DNA of 64,000 nucleotides, taken from NCBI GenBank assembly GCA_035772735.1, contig JASDFA010000018.1, forward strand, positions 57,566,001-57,630,000, given 5' to 3'. The notes below the pieces were generated by a model, which saw nothing but the letters and a program-made list of their open reading frames with translations, ran no database searches and was not told the origin of the DNA. This document shows, in pieces, positions 1 through 11,110 of this stretch. Within the stretch, counting starts at the first letter, position 1, and every line of letters begins with the position of its first letter. Position numbers and translations under genes: made by a program. The DNA comes from Datura wrightii. Its lineage: Eukaryota; Streptophyta; Magnoliopsida; Solanales; Solanaceae.

Positions 1-600
1 TGTCAGGCAATAGATCAATTTCAAAATCAATCTCCCTCTCGGGAGGAACACTTGATAGGTCATTTGGAAATACCTCGGGATATTCACATATCATAGAGAC
101 TGACTGAATGGTCGGGGTCTCGGATGTGACATCCTTAACCCTAACCAAGTGGTAAATACAGCCCTTGGGAATCATTTTTCTGGCCTTGATATAGGAGACA
201 AAGCGACCTACAGGTACCACTGAACCACCCCTCCATTCTAAAACCGGTTCAGCTAGAAACCGAAACTCCACTGCTTGAGTTCTACAGTTGGCAGAAGCAT
301 AACATGCAAACAATCAATTCATGCCTAAGATGATGTGAAAATTAGTCATAGCTAATTCTACTAATTCTGTGGAGGTAACCTTATGAAACACTGTAATAGC
401 ACAACCTCTATATACCCCCCTCGCTACGACTGAATCCCTAACTGGGGTAGAGACAGAAAATGGTTCGGACAAGATTTCAGGACTGACTCCAAAGTAACTA
501 GCAATGTAAGATGTCACAAAAGATTAGTGTGGCTCCCCGATCTAATAAAGCATAAGCATCAATTTGAAAAACTCATAACATACCCATAACCACATCGGGG
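1..600 (-). pseudogene. Chromovirus protease and protease-RT linker (broken)
   Basis: Minus-strand reading gives a Ty3/gypsy aspartic protease followed by the linker into RT. The active-site triplet is at about 534-542 and reads Asp-Arg-Gly instead of the usual Asp-Ser-Gly, in the context LLDRGATL. A one-base indel near 520 moves the rest (ILSEPFSVSTPVRDSVVARG at 427-486) to another frame. The LGM motif is followed by TGA at 314-316 where the family has Trp, consistent with TGG to TGA. From about 313 to 1 the frame is open and reads the linker, including VLEWRGGS and YPEVFPNDL. RT itself lies off the left edge. The protease would process Gag-Pol in the virus-like particle. The clade call rests on resemblance to plant chromovirus polyproteins and on the chromodomain in sister copies in this window. 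Confidence 0.8.
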
Positions 601-1830
601 GAAGTCTCTTGCTCCTACCGAGAGCCAAGTGCATAAAATCGTTTCTGGCGCTGGTCACCAGCTGAGACAGTCAGAGCACCCTGTTGAGTCTGACGTGCTA
701 CTGGGACGGCTGAACTGGCTACTGAAATATGGGCTCCACTACCCCCTGACCTAGCTGCAGGGCAATCCCTAAGTCTGTGTCCGGGTTCGCCACACCCAAA
801 ACAAGTATCTGTGCCCACCAAATATTTCCCTGGGTGGTTCTTGCCACAAGTAGCACAAGATGGGAATGTGCACTCTACGCGCGTGCTGCTTTGACTACTC
901 GAACCAGAGGCCCTGCTCTTCTGACCGTCCTGTGGCGTGGATGGAGTACTGGTTGTAGATGGTGCTGGCGTAGTGTACCTATGTTGGGACTACTGGTAAG
1001 GTTCACTCCTTGACTTAGGCTGGGAGAACCAATGGTTGTCAGTTATGGCCCTCTTGGCCTCCCTCAGCCTCATGTGAGTTGCTTCTATCTGCTGAGCATA
1101 AAGGACCATCCGTGGGTAGTCTATATCTTGATGAAGCACAGCGGTTCTACAGTTTTTATCCAGATACTCAGCTACTCCCAGCACGAATCTGCTCACCCGT
1201 GCCCTTTGATCCATCACTAACTCTGGGGAATATTTTGACATGCAAGTGAACTCAACTGAATATTCCAGCACCGTCATCTTTCCTTGCTTAAGGTTGACAA
1301 ACTCAGTTTCTTTCAGTTCCCTCATCTCCCGAGGGAAGAACCTGTTGAGAAAGGCTATGTGAAACTCATCCCAGCTGATAGGGCCTGCTCCCGCTGCCCT
1401 ACTATCCTACCATAACTTGAACCAAATGTAAGTGACCTCCTTCAGCCGATAAGAGCCCAAATCAACACATTCCTCACTTGTCACTCCCATAACCTAAGTG
1501 ACCTTTAAAATTCCTTCGATAAACTCATGTGGATCCTCATCCACCTTTGCCGCTGTGAACTCGGGAGGGTTCATCCTCAGAAAGTCTCTAATCCGAGCCG
1601 CTGCTGCATTGCCATTCTGAGAAATAGGTGCAACAGCCTGCTAAGTTGACCTGAGCTGTCAAGGCATGCACCAACATTTGAATAGACACCCAAAACTCGG
1701 CAAGGGCAATTAGCTCGAGTGCCTGGGGCTCCTGAACAGGTGGGGCTTGCTGACGCCCATCATTATTGGCACCGCCGTGGCCTTCCTCATTTTTGTTCCT
1801 CCTTCTGATTATCCTCCTGGGAGCATAAGT
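601..1830 (-). pseudogene. Chromovirus gag (broken)
   Basis: Gag is the structural capsid/nucleocapsid protein that packages element RNA. On the minus strand the N-terminal basic stretch (APRRIIRRRNKNEEGHGG) lies near 1750-1815, the capsid part (EFVNLKQGKMTVLEYSVEFT) at about 1230-1310, and one zinc knuckle at about 763-803 reading CFGCGEPGHRLRDC, an intact C-X2-C-X4-H-X4-C. The start codon seems lost: a sister copy at 42.1 kb begins ATG-GCT-CCC-AGG, whereas here one G is missing (ATGCTCCCAGG near 1820-1830). Several frame breaks separate N-terminus, capsid and knuckle. It is followed on the same strand by the protease at 1-600 and preceded by a primer site and 5' LTR. Confidence 0.82.
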
Positions 1831-2023
1831 TATCTTCAATCGCGAAATGCATGAATTAGAAGGATGGAGGAATTTTGACCGCACGATGTAGATCATGAAA
1901 GAAGGGAACGTTTCCTAAAACGTTTAGTACCCTTTTCATTATAAGTGTGGCAAACTTCATACCGATGAAAAAGACTCTACCTAATGCAGCTTTAAGACTC
2001 CCTAGGAGACATCTAAACCTATT

Positions 2024-2036
2024 TCTCTGATACAAA
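2024..2036 (-). other. Primer binding site, initiator-tRNA-Met type
   Basis: Plus-strand tctctgatacaaa is a degenerate match to the 3' end of initiator tRNA-Met (GCTCTGATACCA). It lies 3 nt inside the LTR edge on the gag side, where reverse transcription would be primed. Confidence 0.75.
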
Positions 2037-2039
2037 GTT

Positions 2040-4189
2040 TGTCACGACCCGAGAGTACACCCGGATCGTAGACATGGGACAAGGAGTCCCGAGAGACCCC
2101 AAGTCAACCCATGGCATGAGCATAACACTAATTCATTCATATACAGTGGAAAACTTAACTCATAAATCATAAATTAACTGAAAATCAAATCATGAGATAT
2201 AAGGGAAACAACGATACAAGATCCAAACATAAACGGTTGAATACTACACATAAGTCTGAAAGCCTCTAATCATAAAAGACGGGTTGAAGGGACAAGACCC
2301 CAACTAACCCAAACATTCTGAAAATGTAAGATAATTTAACAAGTTCGAACATGAAGCCCTCGGATCATGAGGACTCACCACTGGAGATTTACTGGAACTG
2401 AGCACGAACTAGGGACGATACAGATCCTGCGAACCAGATCCTAAAAATATAGGGGTCAGTGCTTAGAAAGTACTGAGTATGTAAGGAAGGCAAAGTAATT
2501 CTTAAAACATAGAAGTTATAGGAGTGGGGACATCATGCTTATAAAATTTAAATCATAAGTATATCATAATGCTCAATATTTCAATAAAATATGCATAAAC
2601 CCATCAATTCATAAAATGCAGAGAAAGAATTTCATAAATCTTAACTTGAGCCAAAATAGCATAATCTTGCATATTTCAAAATCATAAGGAACAATGGGAG
2701 ATTTCTATAACTGACATACTTTACATGAGCACACATGAAGTCCGACTTGTACCCTTAGTCGGGAGGCCGTTCATACCTTTCCAAGGGTATGAACCATGAA
2801 AGGCGTGATATCACTCATAAAGGCCACGTAGGGCATAGGGGACGGTCACTGAGGAGGTCACAAACATAATCCTGTGGTAGCACATAGTTCTGAGATTCAG
2901 GGCGTAACCTAGGCTCGAAACCTACTTGATGTTAAGTACTACTCCAAAAGCATGCAACATGCTAATAAAATTCATAACATGACATGCATGGCTAGTGAAA
3001 ACATGGAAATCATAACATACATGAGGGTTTATATTTCTAGCCATGGAATTAGGCCCGTGTGTCTGCCAAAATCATTTTCATAATTCATAAGCGATATGTA
3101 GGTATTGCTCATAATTTCAAAGATACTTTACATGCTTAAATTCATAAGAAAAACGATCATGATAGCATGAGAAATCTAAACTTGAGACATGCTTAAAAAT
3201 TTGAGAGAAATTCGTTAATGCTACCGGAATCATCTTGACCATGAAATTCACTAAAAATTTCTCATAATTGTGCATCCATACTTTTATAGGTTTAGATCAT
3301 GAAATATAAAATACATATAAGTAAAATCTATCCAAACACATCAAACCCGCAAATTTGACATAATATCGCAAGTTCATATAAGCTTTTGAGGAATCATGCA
3401 AACTAGGTTAAGACCCACAAGAATTTAGCAAATTAAACCTAGAAAATAGGAATAAATGGGCATGCGTAGGGACTAAACTACCCATTCAAACCCCACATAC
3501 CTGGAAGTTTTGTGATTCCCTACTCCCTTGAAGAACCCTAAGTGAATGCTTGAAGAACTTGAAGAGAATGTCTTGAAACCCTTCCTACTCAACTTCTCGA
3601 ACACTTGTAATTGCTAAAATGAACTCAACAAGAGTTTTCATCCCTTAAAGACCCTGTTTCAACCTCAAAACAACGTGGTTTAGGGCCCAAAAGCGTAGAA
3701 AATTTGAAATTGCCCTTACTGAAATTTCCCTGAAAAGCAGTTCTATGTTACCTCTAATGGTCACTTCACCCTTTTTCCCAACTTTCTGAATTTAGCCATG
3801 ACTGGTAACCTAAGACTCGCACCACCATCCTAAGGTTCATACAATAAACCGTGGTACCATCCATCCAAACCACCATGACTTAACCACAATTCCTCACCAC
3901 GACTCGTTGCTATATCCTACGAGTTATACCATGACCTATGAAAACTCACTCTGGCACCACTGAGATATTCACCACGACTCCTAACCACGAGTTGTATCTT
4001 CTCACCACGGTTTGTGGAACTACCCGTGACACCACCCCAGGCTCTTGGTTTCCTCACGACTCGAGTCACGAGTCGTAGGTCCTCACTATAACTCGTACCT
4101 CGAGTCGTACAGGTTCAAGTTCTAGGTTTTTCTGCAGTTTTCAACTTTAATCTACTGGGTCTATTCGTAGGCCATTCTGAGGTGTTACA
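2040..4189 (-). repeat. 5' LTR of minus-strand chromovirus, about 2,150 bp
   Basis: On the plus strand it begins TGTCACGACCCGAGAG and ends GAGGTGTTACA, so on its own strand it starts TGTAACACC and ends GTCGTGACA. Start and end are supported by the adjacent primer site and by the LTRs at 42338 and 46634, which share both termini. The U3 end (about 3890-4110) is dense in CACGACTCG / CGAGTCGT words. It abuts plus-strand integrase sequence at 4190, so this element inserted into another chromovirus. A target duplication would begin TGGTT here, but the other end is outside the window. Confidence 0.85.
3890..4110. repeat. U3 palindromic word cluster (CACGANTCGTG type)
   Basis: Repeated direct and inverted copies of CACGACTCG / CGAGTCGTA in about 220 bp, including CACGACTCGAGTCACGAG near 4053. 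The word is a 5-1-5 odd-centred palindrome, CACGA-N-TCGTG. Related words recur at the U3 end of the LTRs at 38417, 42338 and 46634. Confidence 0.7.
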
Positions 4190-4722
4190 TGGTTCGATTA
4201 CATGGAGTGCCCTTGTCCCTTATTTCAGACCGAGGTACTCAATTTACCTCTTAGTTTTGGCGTTCATTCCAAAAAGGGCTTCTGACTTAGATTAAACTCA
4301 GCACAACCTTTCATCCACAAATGGATGGCCAAGCGGAACAAGTGATCCCGACTCTTGAAGAAATGTTGAGAGCATGTGTGATGGACTTCAAGGGTAGTTG
4401 GATGATCACTTTCCCCTAATCGATTTTACTTAGAACAACAGCTATCACTCCAGCATTCAGATGGCACCGTTCGAGGCTCTTTATGGGTGGTGATGTAGAT
4501 CGCCCATCGGATGATTTGAGGTTGGTGAGGCATTGATAGGGCCTGATTCAGTTCATGAGGCTATAGTGAAGGTTCAGTTGATAAGAGACACGATAAAAAC
4601 CACCTAGAGTCATCAAAAGTCCTATGCCGATATGAGGAGGAGAGAGTTGGAGTTTGAGGTGGACGATTGGGTATTCCTGAAGGTGTCTCCCATTGAGGTG
4701 GTAATGCGACTTGGGAAGAAAA
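4190..4722 (+). pseudogene. Chromovirus integrase core fragment
   Basis: Plus-strand translation gives the integrase catalytic-core region: RLHGVPLSLISDRGTQFTS near 4198-4255, then remnants of the HPQTDGQAE-type, MLRACV, MAPFEALYGR and YADMRRRELEFEVDDWVFLK segments. Integrase joins element cDNA to chromosomal DNA. The fragment carries several stops and frameshifts and starts abruptly at the end of the minus-strand LTR. It ends near GKKRK at about 4722, where an LTR remnant begins. RNase H and upstream pol are absent on this side. Confidence 0.82.
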
Positions 4723-4727
4723 GAAAA

Positions 4728-6342
4728 CCATCATAAAGTCCTAATTCATGCATGAAAAGGAATAGGAGAGTGGTATAGAGGTGATCAAGGATGATTCAAG
4801 GTTTCTTATTCAATTTCCTCTTGGGCAATCAAGGGAATGTAGAGATTTACTCCAAATCAGGTATGTAGGGTTACGAATGGGTGTTTTTGTTCACGCCAAT
4901 GCCCATTCTCTATTAATTTATGAAAACATATCAAAAATCTCATGGGGTTTTAATTCAATTCTTGTGAAAATCTAATGATTTACTAATGGGTTGTTATGAT
5001 TTGTGAATTTCATCATATTTTATGATTTTTGATCAGATTTTACAACTATTTTCGATTATAAAACTTTTGATTTCAATTTCTACTAAATTAATCCTATTTA
5101 AGCATGATCCATAATGAATCAATGTATGATCTTCTCTTCAATTGATGATATTTACAAGCCCAACATGATTTATGATTTTAAATATGGATTTATCCAATTA
5201 CCCATCATGATTTGATGATTTACAAGTTATATATATGATCTACAAGTATGCATGAAACCTATGATTCATGAATTATGTTTTGACTAACTCACGGGCCTTA
5301 TGTCATGGCTAGTTCACATATATACAAGAATGTTTATTATTATCATGATTTAACTAGGCCATGAATTCATGCATGTTATACTATGAGCACTATGAGCACT
5401 ATATATATGTTTTGAAAGTAGTATTGAACACTGAGTAGGTTTGGGGCCTAGGTTCTGCCCCGGAGCTCATAAACTACGTGCCACCGTAGATATGTTAGGA
5501 CCTCCTTTGTGGCTGTCCCCGACCCAATTGGCCTTTTCATGTTGATATCACACTTTCATGGTTCTACCCTTGGGAAGGTACGAATACCCTCCCGACTAGG
5601 GTCACAAGTTAGGCTTCATGTGTGCTCATATGGAGCATATCAGTTAAGAGAATCTCCCACTGTTCCTCATGATTTATGCATTTCTATGATTATGTATATT
5701 GGCTCAAGTCATGTTAAGTAAAGATCTTCTCTTATGATCATGAGTACGATTGTATTACGGATGTTTTGAAAACCTTGAGCCTTATGATATGGTACGATAT
5801 TTATGATATGAGCATGATGTCCTACTCTTATGATTATTTATGGGTTTTATTTATAATTTAAATGTCTGTTTTACTTACCTTGCATACTCGGTACAGTCCA
5901 TATACTGACCGCATATTTTCTATGTTGTATCATTTTATGATACAGGACCCGGCTCTTAGGCTCATCCTCATCCTTAGACCATCTCAGAGTTCACTTTGAG
6001 CTCTGTTGGTGAGTCCTTATGTTCCAAGGGTCGTTTGACTAGACATTTATGTTATTCTATGTTTCAGTACTTAGCTGGGTTAGTTGGGGGTGTTGTCCCA
6101 TCAAGCCATCTTATACAGTGGAGGCTTTTCAGACATTATGTAGTACTTAGCTTATATGTATGTCCGGTGTTTCCAAATTTTATGATATGTTATGTTATGT
6201 TCACGCACCTATTATGTCTTATGTTCAGTCTTCTTCATAAGGCGAATGAAGTTAGATGTATGCTTATGCCATGGGTCGACTTGGGGCCTCTCAGGATTAC
6301 TTGTCCTGTGTTACGATCCAGGTCTATGTTCGGGTCATGACA
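4728..6342 (+). repeat. 5'-truncated chromovirus LTR
   Basis: Homologous to the 3' two-thirds of the LTR at 46634-48970: the blocks GGTATGTAGGGTTACGAATGG (near 4858) and the ATACTGACCGCATA / TGATACAGG stretch occur in both, in the same order. It ends GGGTCATGACA at 6342. It lacks U3, and no primer site follows; integrase C-terminal sequence starts at once. The left edge is approximate. It could be a solo-LTR remnant or one end of an element with a large internal deletion. Confidence 0.72.
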
Positions 6343-6720
6343 AATGGAGTTATGAGTTTTGGCAAGAAGAGGAAAGCTTAGTCCCCAGTATTTTGGTCCT
6401 TACAGGTTTTTGAGGTGTGCTAGCAATGTAGCCTATGAGTTTGAGTTGCCAACAGAGTTAGCTTCAATATATCCAGTTTTCCATGTGTCGTCATCTAGTT
6501 GTTCTAGTAGAGTGTGTTGGTGTGAAGGATAGCCTTACCTTTGAAGAGGTTCCGGTTGAGATCTTTGATTGGTAGGTTCACAAGTTGAGGAACAAGGAGG
6601 TAGCTTCAGTGAAGGTTCTATGGAGGAATCAGCTGGTCGAGGGAGCTTTGTGGGAAGCTGAAGCAGATATGATGGCTAAATGCCCACATCTCTTCCCTTC
6701 CAGTTTCGTTGTAGCTTAAG
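6343..6720 (+). pseudogene. Chromovirus integrase C-terminus and chromodomain
   Basis: Reads GVMSFGKKRKLSP...FGPYRF, then AYEFELPTELASIYPVFHVS, then a chromodomain-like tail at about 6530-6718 (FEEVPVEIFDW, KLRNKEVASVKVLWRNQ, EGALWEAEADMM, PHLF). Chromodomains on plant integrases are thought to direct insertion to marked chromatin; the tail sequence fits the Tekay/Del group. There is an in-frame TAG after EIFDW and a frame break before the chromodomain. The first 35 nt repeat what already appears at about 4690-4722, so the two integrase pieces overlap instead of simply flanking an insertion. Confidence 0.82.
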
Positions 6721-6943
6721 GTACTAGTTCCTCCTTAGTACTCTATTTAGTTTCATGTCAAGTTCATGTCTCTATGTTTCTTTCATGTCATAGCATGTAT
6801 TTTTGTTTCATGAATTCAGTTTAGTTTTGTATCTCAGTCTGGAGTCACATTAGTTTTTCAGTCTATATCTTTTAATTCTAGGATCGCAGCTCTGTCCCTA
6901 TCTTTTCATCTTACTTAGTCTCCATTCGAGGAAGAATGTTCCC
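6721..6943 (+). other. 3' untranslated part of the chromovirus
   Basis: AT-rich noncoding stretch between the chromodomain stop and the polypurine tract; homologous in placement and wording (TTCGAGGAAGAATGTT) to 46390-46620. No gene seen. Confidence 0.6.
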
Positions 6944-6956
6944 AAGGGGGAGATAA
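6944..6956 (+). other. Polypurine tract
   Basis: AAGGGGGAGATAA directly before the LTR start TGTAACACC. It would prime plus-strand cDNA. The copies at 46623 and, on the minus strand, at 21976 sit in the same position. Confidence 0.85.
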
Positions 6957-9497
6957 TGTAACACCCCAAAATTCCTTTAGATCATACCTTAAACATATAG
7001 CAGAATACTGCAGAAATGGCTCCAGGGCCATTCAATGAGTCATGACTCGTCCTTCCATCCTATGGGTCGTTGGATCAATTTCAGTGAACTACCAAAAGTT
7101 GGCCTAGAACCCAGAGGCGATTGTACGAACCATTGTTTAACTAGGGTCATTGTTGGGGTCGTTGGTACAAACTCAGAGATTTTTGGAGGAAGAATGGGAA
7201 AAACAACGGATGGACTAATGGTACGTTATTTGTGACCATGACCCATCGTATGGGTTATTGGTTCTGCGAGTTGGTTTAAAATCTTGGGCCAAGTTTGGAA
7301 TCGTTCTAGGTATGTAGATAGACCTGCACTCAATGAATTTATGAAAACAAGGTGTTATGATCTATTCTTAAGTGTAATAGGTGCATCAGAAGAAAATTAA
7401 GGTCATAAGAATACTCTAGCACAAAGATGAGTTGAGAACCTTCTTATCAATTGAGCTTTCATATAAGTTCTTACAAGGGTCAACTTTAAATGACCATAGC
7501 TACCATTTTTACAAAGTTTTTAGGGTGATTCAACAAATCAAATTGAAGCCCTTTGAGTTTTCTTCCAACGCATCTGACCTTGCATCAATCAGAGTTCGGA
7601 GTAAAAGTTATGAGCATTTTAGTAAAACAACACCAGGCATTGGACGAACCTCAGTATGGGTCGTCCTATCAAACAATGAACTATCCCTTTGGTTATTATT
7701 TCTTCCAGTTTCAGTTCTTTTCGGCATTTTGGGATATTTTGGTAAACTCCTATGCTTTTAACTCCTAAAGGACGTAATTTTGGATTCGTAAATGTCATAT
7801 TCACGGGTTTAACCTAGCCTAAATCCTCACTCCCTTCAACCATCCATAGATTGGATTTTCTCTTAAGAAGAAGCTAGGTTCATCACCTCCAATTTCACAA
7901 TTCCTCTTGGATCTTAAAAAGTTAGTGAATCTTTTACCTAGGTATGTAGGGCCATAAATGGGGGATTGCTACCGCCCTCATGCCCAATTTCTTCTCCAAC
8001 TCATGAATTCATGTCTCTAATCAAGTTTTATGAAAATTCTAGGGTTAGAATCAATTAAATGAAATCTTCAATGATCTTTCTATGGGCTCAATTCCCTCAT
8101 GTTTCAATTGATAAATTATGGTTATTATCACAGATTTGACCCTCAAATTTCTTATGATTTCATGATTTCAAGTTTATGATAATTTTATTCAATTATGTTT
8201 GATCTTATGATTTCCAAGTTCATGAGCCTATAAGTTCAAGTTATGATAAATTATCAAAGTATGCATGAATGCTTACAATATTAAGATTATGATCTCTTAT
8301 TTTGATTTATGAAATTTTACTCAAGTATGCATGATTTTCATGAAATCCAAGTATATATATATCATGGCCGACCTTCGGCACTATTATCGTGGCTAGCTCA
8401 CGTATGTTAACATGTTATGAATTTCATGATTTGAACTAGCCATGCTATCAATTTTTCATAATCAAAATATGAGCACTTTATATATTTTGGAAGTAGTATT
8501 TAACACTGAGTAGATCGAGATCCCCATGTACAAGGTCTCAGAACTACATGCCAACATAGCCATGAGGGGGGACCTCCATTAGAGTGTCTCCTATGCCCGT
8601 ATGGGCCACCCATGAGTGATATCATGCCTTTTCATGGCTCTACCATTGGCAATATATGAACCTTCTCCTGACTAGGGATTTATAGGTCGGGCCATGTATG
8701 CTCATGTAGGGTATGTCGGTTATAAGAATCTCCTACTATTTCTCATGTTTTCAGTTACTTGTGTTCATTACATATGATATTATGTTTTATAGAATATTTG
8801 ACCCATTGATCAGTTTATGAGCTATGACTTACAATTTCAAGCATGAAAAATTATATGATTTCTATTTCTAAACTTTGGGCCATTATGTTCATATTATGAT
8901 GAGTAGCTTATGAATATGTATATTTCAAACATATGATTTTTATCATGATGTACTACCTCTCATGAACTTTCTTGATTTATACTCATGATTTTAGACTATC
9001 ATTTTACTAGCATGTTTTACTTTTCCCGCATACTCAGTATATTCAAAGTACTGACCAAATACTCTATATTATATCATCTCATGATATAGATTCGGGCGGT
9101 CCATCTTAGTCACTTCATTAGCCCACTCCTACTCAGACCAACCAGGTTTCCCTAGTTTTGGTGAGTCCTCATCATCCGAGGACGTCTATCAATTTATTTT
9201 GTTATGCCTTGTTTTAGTTTCAGACTTGGAGTTAGCTGGGGACATGTCCCAGCAGCTCATCAGTTAGTAGAGGCTTTCAAACATAGAGTTAGTATATATA
9301 GCTTTGCGAGTCAGCATTGTGATATTGTCATTTTACTTACGCCTTATGTTATATAGACTTCTGATTACCCTATGCTTATAATTTAATTTCTAGTTGTTTA
9401 TGCACTTAAGTAATGTTATTCATGTTCCATGGGTTAGCTTGGAGACATTCATGGTTTAGGTTCTATCACTCAATCCGGCCCAGCTTGGGTCATGACA
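6957..9497 (+). repeat. 3' LTR of plus-strand chromovirus, about 2,540 bp
   Basis: Starts TGTAACACCCC right after the polypurine tract and ends TTGGGTCATGACA. It contains the GGTATGTAGGG block near 7940 and the ACTCAGTATATTC / CTGACCAAATACTC block near 9030, both shared with the other LTRs. U3 near 7035-7260 has ACTCGT / GGGTCGTTGG words. The open frames inside it (7432-7768) are not supported as genes. The following sequence belongs to a different, Athila element. Confidence 0.85.
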
Positions 9498-9930
9498 TCT
9501 ATGGTCCGTATGTAGGCCCATAATTTGAAGGTTGCTGCCTTTTCCTTTCTTATGCAATTTTTTCCTTTATATAAGGTCCAGAAATAAATTTTGTGGCTTG
9601 TATCTTGACTTTCGACATCATTCTTCACCATTTTCTAACTTTCAATTCTACACTCACAACACCTGTTAGCTTACAACTTGGATTGCCATTCAAAAAGAGC
9701 TTGATTTAACATCACGACATCATGCAGATGCTACACCAAGTGTAGATCTTTTGAGTTGTCTTCTGAGTAGCGGTTGATTTAATGTTGCGTCACAACACAG
9801 ACACTACACATAGTGTAGCTCTCATGGGTTGCCTCCTAAGAAGTTCCTAATTTAACATCACAGCACGATACAAATACCTAGTGCTTTAAGTTAAGAATTA
9901 GTTATGTAGTCCCTTAAATGGAACTTCTCC
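9498..9930 (-). other. Athila 3' noncoding region with tandem repeats
   Basis: No coding signal. From about 9672 to 9900 there are three diverged copies of a roughly 75-nt unit, each carrying CTTGATTTAACATCACG / TTAATGTTGCGTCAC / CTAATTTAACATCACAG and CACCAAGTGTAG / CACATAGTGTAG. The phrase GGGTTGCCTCC is shared with the sequence just after protease in the gag-only elements (55850 and 63608). Confidence 0.55.
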
Positions 9931-11110
9931 ACCAATTTTTCCTCTTCGTCATTACAGAGATAATGCTTGATCCTTTGGCAATTGACCTTAAATATCTAGG
10001 CTGCATCGTACGTTTCTAATTCAACAGCACCATATAGTGAGACAGTCACCACTTTGAACGGTCTCAACCATTTGGTCTCTTTTCTAGAAATAGTTTGAGT
10101 CTAGAATTGAAGAGTAATACCTGCTCGCCTAGATTGAAGTCTCACCTATGAATTCTCTTTTCATTTATTTTCTTCATCCTTTCTTTTTACATGGTTGTGC
10201 TCTTATAAGCTTGGAAACAGAATTCATTCATTCCATATAATTGATTAAGCCTTAATCTTGCAGCCTCACTCGATTCTATGTTTACCTTCTTCCAGATCCA
10301 CATAGCCTTGTGCATAGTTCCACCAAAAGGTGGCAACCCTTGCCAAAAACCAACTAGTATGGAGAGGCTCCAATTGGAATCTTTTATGCAATCTAGTATT
10401 CCCACAAAGCATCATCTGATTTTGGGACTAGTCAGTTCAATTTGCATTAATTGTTTTGGCTTGAATGCTCTTGACTTCCCTATTAGATACCTCAACTAGG
10501 CCATTTATTTGTGGATAATAGGGATTTTCTACTTTATTCTTTACCCTATATTTTGGAGCAATCCTGCAAATTCCTATTTGCAAAAGTGAGAACCCCCATC
10601 ATTGATAAATGCACCTAGGAGTGCCAAATCTGGTGAAGATATTTTTCTTCAGAAAGGTAGTCATGCTCCTTGTTTCATTGTTTGGAAATAACACTACTTC
10701 AACCCATTTGGACATGTCATCCACTATAATGAGGGTGTAATTAATTCCATAGGAGCTCACAAAGGGTCCCATGAAATCTAGTCCCCAAACATCAAAGATC
10801 TCGACCTCAAGCAAAAAATTTAAAGGCATTTCACGCCTCTTGGATATGCACCCTATCTCTGAAAGTGATCGCATGATTTAGCCAGCATATTTTCAGCATG
10901 ATATATTGTGGGTTAGTAATACCCACACTTAATACTTTGACTTCAATGCAATTTCCTCCATGATGATCTCCGCGCAATGAGTCATGATATGCCTTTAGAA
11001 TAGGCATCACCTCCTCTTCGCTAATACATCTTTTGATACTGTTATCTGCACACATGCACAACAAGTATCGCTCTTTCCCAAAGTAGTGTCGTATATTACT
11101 TAGGAACTTC
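9931..11110 (-). pseudogene. Athila integrase (broken)
   Basis: The minus strand carries, in order, the zinc-binding end (about 10835-11064, HDSLRGDHHGGN), the catalytic core (about 10599-10874, with FDVWGLDFMGPF, DDMSKWVEVV and FLKKNIFTRFGTPR) and the C-terminal part (about 10187-10405, RLRLNQLYGMNEF...AYKSTTM). The FDVWGIDFMGPF and KNIFTRFGTPR phrases are characteristic of plant Athila integrases. Frame breaks separate the three pieces. It follows RNase H on the same strand, the usual pol order. Confidence 0.85.

Noticed and set aside
1032..1220. Plus-strand frames over gag (777-1013, 1032-1220, 23460-23858, 41917-42282)
   Set aside because: Opposite-strand shadows of gag with no protein resemblance.
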